Assembly (NCBI GenBank): GCA_021203585.1
Contig: JAJQAW010000371.1
Location: 1-11,845, forward strand
Direction of reading: 5' to 3'
Origin: Rikenellaceae bacterium
GTDB taxonomy: Bacteria; Bacteroidota; Bacteroidia; Bacteroidales; Rikenellaceae
Length of the DNA stretch: 11,845 nt
Positions 1 through 5,364 of this stretch are shown one piece after another. The position numbers were made by a program, and so were the translations under genes. The notes beneath the pieces were generated by a model. The model was not told the DNA's origin. It searched no databases and was given only the letters and a program-made list of their open reading frames with translations. How positions within the stretch are numbered: the stretch's first letter is position 1; the number at the start of each line of letters is the position of its first letter.

Positions 1-1
1 C

Positions 2-490
2 TTCCTGGGTGGGGGCCTCATCCTGAAAGACGGCTTCAGTGTCCGGGGACTGAATACGGCGGCTACGATCTGGTGTTCCGCCGCCGTCGGATTACTTGCC
101 GGGAGCGGATTGTTCATCCAGGCATTCCTGATGGTCCTTTTTGTGATCGGCACCAACTGCCTGCTCCGTCCGGTGGGGCAATTTATCGGCCGGCACCACA
201 AGAAAAATAATGAATCCCTGCGCTACGAATTGCGGATTCGATGCAAGGAACAGATCGAAAACCTCCTGCGGGTGATGATGCTCAACGCCATCAGCAACGA
301 CCAGTACTTGCAGGTACGTTCGCTCAAAAGCACGGACGACGATATCCCGAATTACTGCTACGTCACGGCGGAAATCTATTCGCAGGGGCAGCACGACGAG
401 ATGATCGAAAAACTGGCCGCCAAACTCACCATCGAGTACGGGGTGACGGAAGTCAGCTGGGAAGTAAACAATTCCGGAGACGAATGTTGA
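2..490 (+). CDS. MgtC/SapB-family membrane protein, 3' part (5' end outside window)
   Basis: The frame is open from base 2 to the TGA at 488-490, so the gene begins upstream of the window and about 162 C-terminal residues are seen. The first visible residues read FLGGGLILKDGF, then VRGLNTAATIW and CSAAVGLLAG. This glycine-rich, RGL-T-AA-W-SAA-G pattern is the hallmark of the MgtC/SapB integral-membrane domain. One more hydrophobic helix follows (GLFIQAFLMVLFVIGTNCLL), then a soluble tail of about 100 residues with alternating strand/helix character, which fits the ACT-like C-terminal domain of MgtC proteins. Known MgtC proteins act in adaptation to low Mg2+ and, in Salmonella, modulate the F-type ATP synthase; which role applies here is unknown. 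The downstream neighbour is an MgtA-type Mg2+ ATPase 115 bp away on the same strand, matching the classic mgtC-mgtB pairing and suggesting co-transcription. Family assignment is firm; the specific function is inferred. Confidence 0.88.
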   Translation, partial: FLGGGLILKDGFSVRGLNTAATIWCSAAVGLLAGSGLFIQAFLMVLFVIGTNCLLRPVGQFIGRHHKKNNESLRYELRIRCKEQIENLLRVMMLNAISNDQYLQVRSLKSTDDDIPNYCYVTAEIYSQGQHDEMIEKLAAKLTIEYGVTEVSWEVNNSGDEC

Positions 491-605
491 GGGGCATTCC
501 CGGCAATTAGTCCGATAAAATAGATGTCCGGTTGTCTGGAAAAGCGGCTGTCGGAAGAGGGAAATTTTCAGGATTCCGAATTTGAGAAGAAATAGAACCC
601 AAAAA

Positions 606-3257
606 ATGAAGCGATTATTCAGAAAGAAAAAGAAAACCACTTTCCAGTTCAATACGGAAAAGGTGTTCCTGGCTGCCAGCCAACCGACGAAACTGGTTTA
701 TGGTTATTATGAAACCGGCCGTTGGGGATTGACGGACGAGCAGGTCGAAGAGCGCCGTAAGCGCTATGGGGCGAATCAGATTTCCCGCGAACGGCGCGAC
801 CGGGGATTGGTAATGTTTATCAAAACGTTTATCAATCCGTTCATCGGCATCCTGATGGGTTTGGCTTTGGTGTCGCTGGTGATCGATGTGCTGCTGGTCG
901 AGCCGCAGGAGCGGGAGTGGGCGACGGTAATTATCATCGGGGTGATGGTACTGTTGAGCGCCGTGCTCCGTTTTTCGCAGGAATGGAAATCCAGCAAGGC
1001 TTCGGAGGCGCTGCAGAAAATGGTCAAAAATACGGTGTCGGTCTACCGCAACGGCAGCCACGGGAGTGTCGAAGTCAATATTTCGGAGGTGGTTCCGGGC
1101 GATGTAGTTTACCTGGCGGCCGGGGATATGATTCCCGCCGACCTACGGATTGTGGAATCCAAAGACCTGTTTATCAGCCAGTCCAGTTTGACCGGCGAAT
1201 CGGATTCGATCGAAAAAACGCCGGAACTCCATTCCTCGCCCCACAAAACGGGGAGTGTGGTGGAACTGGACAATATCTGTTTTATGGGCTCCAATGTGGT
1301 GAGCGGATCGGCCATCGGGGTCGTCTTTGCCACCGGCGGGGCCACCTACCTGGGAACCATCGCCAAAAGCCTCTCCGGGGTTCGGGCGCAGACCAGCTTC
1401 GATAAGGGGATAAACAAGGTCAGCCTGCTGTTGATCCGGTTTATGCTGGTGATGGTTCCCTTTGTTTTCCTGGTCAACGGCATCACGAAAGGGGATTGGT
1501 TCAACGCCTTTATTTTTGCCGTCTCGGTGGCCGTGGGGCTTACTCCGGAGATGCTGCCGATGATCGTGACCTCCAACCTGGCCAAAGGAGCGGTCATGAT
1601 GTCCCGGCGCAAAACCATCGTCAAAAACCTGAATGCCATCCAGAGTTTCGGGGCCATGAACATCCTCTGTACCGACAAAACGGGAACGCTGACCCACAAT
1701 AAAATCGTGCTGGAGCGCTACCTCAATATGGCCGGACAGGAAGACACGCGGGTACTGCGCCACGCCTTCTTTAACAGTTACTTCCAGACCGGGCTGAAAA
1801 ACCTGATGAATCAGGCGATCCTCTCCCATGTCGAAGAACTGGGCTTCCAGAATATCGGGGAAGATTACACGAAAGTGGACGAGATTCCGTTCGATTTCAC
1901 CCGCCGCCGGATGTCGGTCATCGTGGAAGACCGGAACGGCAAACGGCAGTTGATTACCAAGGGGGCGGTCGAAGAGATGCTGTCCATCTGTACCCACCTG
2001 GAACTCGACGGCAAAGTGCTGCCGCTGGATCAGAAACTCAAAGCCATTGCCCTGCACGACAGCAACGCGCTCAATGTGGAAGGAATACGGGTATTGGCGA
2101 TTGCACACAAAAGCTGGATCGAGAAGGACCGGGATTTTTCGGTGGAAGATGAAGCCGAGATGGTGTTGATCGGTTTCCTGGCCTTCCTCGATCCGCCCAA
2201 GGCTTCGGCCGTCACGGCGATCAAACAGCTCCACGCCCACGGCGTAGAGGTCAAGGTTCTTTCCGGGGACAACGATACCGTAGTACGTACGGTCTGCCGG
2301 CAGGTCGGCGTGGATACCCACTACACGCTGTTGGGCACGGAAATAGAGAGCATGACCGACGAAGAACTGTCGCAACGGATCGGGGAAACCAAGATTTTCG
2401 CCAAACTCACCCTGCTCCAAAAGACCCGGATCATCACCCTGTTGCAGGACCAGGGCAACACAGTCGGTTTCCTGGGCGACGGGATCAACGACGCCTCGGC
2501 CCTGCGCCAGTCCGACATCGGCATCTCCGTCGACACGGCGGTGGATATTGCCAAAGAGAGCGCCGATATTATCCTGCTCGAAAAAGACCTCATGGTGCTC
2601 GAAGAGAGCGTTCTCGAAGGCCGGAAAATCTTCGGCAACATCATGAAATACATCAAGATGACGGCCAGCTCGAATTTCGGGAACATGTTCAGCGTATTGG
2701 CCGCCAGCGCCTTCCTACCGTTCCTGCCGATGATGCCGATCCACCTACTGATCCAGAACCTGCTGTACGATATCTCGCAAACGACGATCCCGTTCGACAG
2801 CGTGGACAAGGAGTACCTGATGAAGCCCCGCAAATGGGACTCGTCTGACCTGGGCCGCTTCATGGTATGCATCGGCCCCATCAGTTCGATTTTCGATATA
2901 ACGACTTACCTACTGATGTGGTACGTCTTCCAAGCGAACACCCCGGAATTGGCCCCGCTGTTCCAGTCCGGCTGGTTTGTCGAAGGGCTGCTCTCGCAAA
3001 CCCTGATCGTCCACATGATCCGCACCCGCAAAGTACCGTTTATCCAAAGCCGCGCTTCGTGGCCGGTGATGCTCACCACGTTTGCCGTGATGGCGGTCGG
3101 CATCCTCTTCCCGTTCACCGCGCTCGGAGCCAAAGTGGGGCTCGTGCCGCTTCCGTGGAGCTACTTCCCGTGGCTGATCCTCACGCTGCTGTGCTATTGT
3201 GTGCTCACCCAACTGGTCAAACAGTGGTACATCAAACGCTTTACCCGGTGGTTGTGA
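606..3257 (+). CDS. mgtA: Magnesium-translocating P-type ATPase MgtA
   Basis: P3-type ATPase of 883 residues that uses ATP to import Mg2+ across the inner membrane. The full motif set is present: actuator-domain TGES at residues 196-199, the M4 motif PEMLP at 314-318 typical of MgtA/MgtB, the phosphorylation site DKTGTLT with Asp357, nucleotide-binding KGA at 452-454, and the hinge GDGIND at 624-629. M6 carries QNLLYD (Asn718, Asp722), which is also MgtA-like. About ten hydrophobic segments are visible, four of them after the hinge, and length matches the family (about 880-910). The N-terminus is strongly basic (a run of Arg/Lys within the first ten residues). ATG606 is preferred over an in-frame TTG at 582 because the extra eight residues look non-coding; neither has a clear Shine-Dalgarno, as usual in Bacteroidota. 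It follows an mgtC-family gene and probably forms an operon with it. No frameshift or missing key residue was seen. Confidence 0.96.
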   Translation: MKRLFRKKKKTTFQFNTEKVFLAASQPTKLVYGYYETGRWGLTDEQVEERRKRYGANQISRERRDRGLVMFIKTFINPFIGILMGLALVSLVIDVLLVEPQEREWATVIIIGVMVLLSAVLRFSQEWKSSKASEALQKMVKNTVSVYRNGSHGSVEVNISEVVPGDVVYLAAGDMIPADLRIVESKDLFISQSSLTGESDSIEKTPELHSSPHKTGSVVELDNICFMGSNVVSGSAIGVVFATGGATYLGTIAKSLSGVRAQTSFDKGINKVSLLLIRFMLVMVPFVFLVNGITKGDWFNAFIFAVSVAVGLTPEMLPMIVTSNLAKGAVMMSRRKTIVKNLNAIQSFGAMNILCTDKTGTLTHNKIVLERYLNMAGQEDTRVLRHAFFNSYFQTGLKNLMNQAILSHVEELGFQNIGEDYTKVDEIPFDFTRRRMSVIVEDRNGKRQLITKGAVEEMLSICTHLELDGKVLPLDQKLKAIALHDSNALNVEGIRVLAIAHKSWIEKDRDFSVEDEAEMVLIGFLAFLDPPKASAVTAIKQLHAHGVEVKVLSGDNDTVVRTVCRQVGVDTHYTLLGTEIESMTDEELSQRIGETKIFAKLTLLQKTRIITLLQDQGNTVGFLGDGINDASALRQSDIGISVDTAVDIAKESADIILLEKDLMVLEESVLEGRKIFGNIMKYIKMTASSNFGNMFSVLAASAFLPFLPMMPIHLLIQNLLYDISQTTIPFDSVDKEYLMKPRKWDSSDLGRFMVCIGPISSIFDITTYLLMWYVFQANTPELAPLFQSGWFVEGLLSQTLIVHMIRTRKVPFIQSRASWPVMLTTFAVMAVGILFPFTALGAKVGLVPLPWSYFPWLILTLLCYCVLTQLVKQWYIKRFTRWL

Positions 3258-3281
3258 TTCTTCTTTTCTTGGTTTGGTTTG

Positions 3282-3298
3282 CGCCCCTCTGAGGGGCG
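3282..3298 (+). terminator. GC-rich hairpin 25 bp after mgtA, possible terminator
   Basis: CGCCCCT (3282-3288) and AGGGGCG (3292-3298) form a perfect 7-bp stem around the triloop CTG, shortly after the mgtA stop. The next seven bases, AGGCTTC, are not a T-tract, so it is not a canonical intrinsic terminator. It also forms part of the left inverted end of the repeat region, so a role in mgtA termination is only inferred from position. Confidence 0.35.
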
Positions 3299-3304
3299 AG
3301 GCTT

Positions 3305-3338
3305 CTACTTTCTTTTGCCTTGATGCAAAAGAAAGTAG
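3305..3338. repeat. Perfect 14-bp inverted repeat with 6-nt loop
   Basis: CTACTTTCTTTTGC at 3305-3318 is exactly mirrored at 3325-3338 around CTTGAT. The same ACTTTCTTTTG word recurs at 3822-3833 and, inverted, at 3922-3934, so it is a module of the repeat family and not an isolated terminator. No T-tract follows. Read on the minus strand, 3316-3356 closely resembles the stretch just before core module B (about 3803-3840), which indicates an inverted or rearranged copy. Confidence 0.75.
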
Positions 3339-3356
3339 CAAAGAAAAAATCAAGAA

Positions 3357-3420
3357 CCGACGACAAACCGAGCGCCATCGAGCTTGCTCGAATGGCCGAG
3401 GTGCGAGGGAGGAAGCGCAG
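3357..3420. repeat. Repeat core module A (conserved flanks around a hairpin)
   Basis: The module begins CCGACGACAAACCGAG and ends in a purine-rich tail CGAGGTGCGAGGGAGGAAG. Between these is a two-part stem: GCCAT (3374-3378) pairs with ATGGC (3392-3396), and CGAGC (3379-3383) pairs with GCTCG (3386-3390), with a bulged A at 3391. The flanks match module B at 3840-3904 with a few substitutions, while the stem sequence differs but still pairs. That pattern suggests selection for structure. Confidence 0.7.
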
Positions 3421-3452
3421 CGCAATTTTATTCCGGTAACCCCAACGCCCTC

Positions 3453-3593
3453 GCTGCCTAGGGCAGCATCGGTTAAACAAGGGGTTCCCTACATAAAATT
3501 CGGGTCTTTGCGCACTAGCCGTGCGTATCACTTAGCGGCCGAAGGCCGCTGGAACCGCGGAGCGGTTCCTTAAGAACGTAGATATCGTTAAGG
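3453..3593. repeat. Run of five short hairpins, mostly with 3-nt loops
   Basis: The hairpins are: GCTGCC/GGCAGC with loop TAG (3453-3467); CGCAC/GTGCG with loop TAGCC (3511-3525); AGCGGCC/GGCCGCT with loop GAA (3534-3550); GGAACCGC/GCGGTTCC with loop GGA (3551-3569); and CCTTAA/TTAAGG at 3568-3593 around a 14-nt spacer. The third and fourth abut with no spacer. All stems are perfect. No downstream T-tract is present, so they do not look like ordinary terminators. Function unknown. Confidence 0.7.
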
Positions 3594-3710
3594 AGGTGCA
3601 AACTTCCAGTGATAAATCGGAATGGGCGCGGGTACTCGAAGAGTTATGAACCAGTACGGAGAAGTTTGATTAAAATGTTGAGATAATGGTCGTATCCGCA
3701 TAAAACCCAT

Positions 3711-3743
3711 AGCGGCAAAGCCGCTCTTAGTCGCAAAGCGACT
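3711..3743. repeat. Twin AAA-triloop hairpins
   Basis: AGCGGC/GCCGCT (3711-3716 and 3720-3725) and AGTCGC/GCGACT (3729-3734 and 3738-3743) each close an AAA loop and are separated by three bases. The first stem shares AGCGGC with the GAA-loop hairpin at 3534-3550, so they may be diverged copies of one palindromic unit. Confidence 0.7.
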
Positions 3744-3754
3744 CCCAAAAGTCC

Positions 3755-3804
3755 GTTCCGGGCACCAGCGCGGGGATGGCCAGTGCGATAGCTGTGCCCG
3801 GAAC
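3755..3804. repeat. 11-bp perfect inverted repeat, 28-nt spacer
   Basis: GTTCCGGGCAC at 3755-3765 is exactly mirrored by GTGCCCGGAAC at 3794-3804. The right arm runs directly into the pyrimidine-rich arm that precedes core module B. The spacer contains TGGCCA, itself a small palindrome. It could be a boundary of the module B element or an RNA stem; no function is evident. Confidence 0.65.
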
Positions 3805-3819
3805 TTGATCTTTTCTTTG

Positions 3820-3935
3820 GTTACTTTCTTTTGAATCAACCGACGACAAGCCGAGAGCAGAGCCAAGCTTGCTTGAAGCTCTGCCGAGGCGCGAAGGAGG
3901 AGCACCGTAGGTGAACATAGCCAAAAGAAAGTAAC
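3820..3935. repeat. Repeat module B: 14-bp inverted arms enclosing a core hairpin
   Basis: GTTACTTTCTTTTG (3820-3833) is perfectly mirrored by CAAAAGAAAGTAAC (3922-3935). Inside is a core starting CCGACGACAAGCCGAG at 3840, the counterpart of module A at 3357. Its hairpin pairs GCAGAGC (3857-3863) with GCTCTGC (3878-3884) and CAAGC (3864-3868) with GCTTG (3871-3875), with AA bulged at 3876-3877. Compared with module A, the upper stem carries a matched G-C to A-T change and the lower stem has different sequence but still pairs. The purine-rich tail GCGAAGGAGGAG is also shared. Unlike A, B has its arms on both sides of the core. Confidence 0.7.
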
Positions 3936-3957
3936 AAGTTCTCGACCCGAAGGGGCG

Positions 3958-3987
3958 CAAAGGCAAAGGCAAAGGCAAAGGCAAAGG
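3958..3987. repeat. Tandem repeat, CAAAGG x5
   Basis: Five exact head-to-tail copies of the hexamer CAAAGG lie at 3958-3987, immediately after the right inverted end of the palindromic region and 80 bp before the efflux-adaptor start codon. Perfect short tandem repeats change copy number by slippage. Because this one sits where a promoter could be, it could alter spacing upstream of the operon; that role is only an inference. Confidence 0.85.
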
Positions 3988-4067
3988 GCCGAACACATTA
4001 AATACTTTATGGGTAAAAAATTGAGCAGATTTTAAATCCTAATAACTCAAAAAAAACAGGAAAAATC

Positions 4068-5170
4068 ATGAAGGAATTACTATTAATTGGTCCGATCCTG
4101 TCCGCAGTCATGCTGGTGGGCTGCGCTCCGCGGGAGGTTGTAACGGAAACCACCGCCTTTACGATTAAAAACGACTCGATCCACCTGCACGATGCCGCCT
4201 CGATCCTCGACCGGATCAAAACCGCCCGGCCGGAAAAAGATTCGCTGGCCAGGGAGGTGGTGACCGCCGGAACGGTGCAGGCGATCCCGACCCAGTTCGC
4301 CTACATTGCCTCCCCGTTCGACGGGCGGATCACCAAATCCTATGTCCGGATGGGCCAAAAGGTGGGCGCGTTAACTCCGCTCTTTGAAATCATCTCGCAC
4401 GATTTTACCGAACTGCAAAAAGAATACTACCAGGCCGAGTCCGAACGGGAACTGGCCCGCAAAGACCTGGCCCGCAAAGAGGAACTGATCAAAAAAACCT
4501 CTGCTCGGAACGCGAATACGAGGAGGCGGTCAACGAAATGCGCCTGGCCGACCGGGAGTATGAAAATGCCCGCGCCGCCCTGCGCATCCACCACGTCGAT
4601 CCGGACGACATGACGCTCGGCCAACCGCTCGTCATTCGTGCGCCGATAGCCGGGGAAGTGATCGAAAACAACATCGTTTCGGGCATGTACCTCAGCGCCG
4701 ACGCCGACCCGGTTGCCATTGTGGCCAACCTCAGCCAGGTGTGGATCACCGCCCAGGTCAAAGAGAAGGATATTCGTTTTATCCACGAGAGCGACAAAAT
4801 GGCGATCCACGTCACTGCCCATCCCGGTAAATGCATCGAAGGCACGGTTTACCACATCGAAGAAGCCGTAGACGAGGATACCCGTTCGATCCGGGTACTG
4901 TCCGTGTGCGACAACCGGCCGCACAACCTGAAACTGGGCATGTACGCTACCGTACATTTCTACGGACAGCCGGAGCCCTACACCGTGGTGACCGAAAAGG
5001 CGATCATGCAGGGCGAAAACGACAGCTACATCCTGGCCAAAGTCAACGACCGCTGCTTCGTCCGCCGTCCCGTTTCGGTCGAGCTCACCAAAGACGGCAA
5101 AGCCTACGTGAGCAGCGGACTCCATCCGGACGAAACGGTCGTCAGCGAAGGAGGGTACTACTTCCAGTAA
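4068..5170 (+). pseudogene. RND efflux periplasmic adaptor lipoprotein (CzcB/CusB-like), frameshifted
   Basis: Membrane-fusion protein that would link an RND pump to an outer-membrane channel. The N-terminus is a lipoprotein signal ending MLVGC, lipid-carrying Cys19. Then come a first lipoyl half (TAGTVQ through GRITKSYVRMGQKVG, about residues 65-105), a charged coiled-coil hairpin (TELQKEYYQAE onward), the second lipoyl half (IRAPIAGEVI), a beta-barrel with VWITAQVKEKD, and a C-terminal domain ending EGGYYFQ. The frame that starts at 4068 leaves coding sense after the seven A at 4491-4497; family-like sequence resumes in the -1 frame (NLCSEREYEEAVNEM). One more A would restore a single 367-residue protein, a normal family length. 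As written, translation ends at 4613 inside the coiled coil, with junk residues. Either a true one-base deletion, slippage at the A run, or a sequence error. It heads the operon with the pump and channel genes downstream. Confidence 0.88.
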
Positions 5171-5364
5171 ACCGGCTCTTTACCGGCTCGGTCCGGGATT
5201 CCTGAAATGTTGCAACCGAATTGTTTGTGTCGGTTTCCGGAGGATTTTTTTCGGAAAACGGGACGGATAGGGGGCACTATTTCCAAAATCTTGTGATGAA
5301 CGGTGCCGGACAGGATAAAACGAGAGTTATACAGTTAAAATGACCTCATAAAAGAGAAAAAGTT
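5171..5364. other. 194-bp spacer between adaptor and pump genes
   Basis: No gene is seen. The spacer opens with a direct repeat (ACCGGCTC twice, separated by TTT), then a weak hairpin in which TTTCCG and CGGAAA flank a T-rich loop near 5231-5258. It is long for an operon spacer, so the pump may have its own promoter, but no convincing -33/-7 Bacteroidota promoter pair was found. Upstream of ATG5365 there is only an A/G-rich stretch, not a strong ribosome binding site. Confidence 0.4.

Larger units (their letters stand above)
3280..3960. repeat. Palindrome-rich composite intergenic repeat region with imperfect terminal inverted repeats
   Basis: This fills most of the 810-bp gap between mgtA and the efflux operon. 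No plausible protein is encoded: the short ORFs across it consist of repeat-derived residues. The left end (3279-3318) and right end (3921-3960) are imperfect inverted copies: both contain an outer AGGGGCGCAA block and an inner CAAAAGAAAGTA block when read outward-to-inward on opposite strands, with a more diverged linker. Between them lie two related core modules, at least seven short hairpins and an 11-bp inverted repeat (listed separately). About 140 bp in the middle (3594-3710) are AT-richer, without an evident fold. No target-site duplication or transposase was found. It could be a non-autonomous mobile element, nested repeat insertions, or a structured RNA region; the sequence alone does not decide. 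Confidence 0.6.

Noticed and set aside
582..605. TTG582 as the mgtA start.
   Set aside because: The eight added residues bring no family similarity and ATG606 is available; neither start has a strong ribosome binding site.
92..652. Long minus-strand ORFs opposite the mgtC fragment, mgtA, the pump and the channel genes (for example 1143-2420, 6337-7353, 8366-9880).
   Set aside because: They lie antisense to well-recognised genes, have His/Gln/Arg-rich composition typical of reverse-frame shadows of GC-rich coding DNA, and carry no recognisable motifs.
3453..3569. A CRISPR array or tRNA cluster in the hairpin-rich gap.
   Set aside because: The hairpins differ in sequence and spacing with no constant repeat-spacer period, and no cloverleaf or TTC-arm signature was found.
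3199..3573. Plus-strand ORF running from the mgtA end into the gap, and minus-strand ORFs across 3241-3998.
   Set aside because: They consist of translated palindromes and repeats (for example repeated LCLCLC and PLPLPL residues from the CAAAGG tract), overlap the repeat modules, and show no domain or plausible start.
4003..4010. A TACTTTAT stretch upstream of the adaptor as a Bacteroidota -7 element (TAnnTTTG).
   Set aside because: The last two positions of the consensus are missing and no matching -33 TTTG is properly spaced; support is too weak to list as a promoter.
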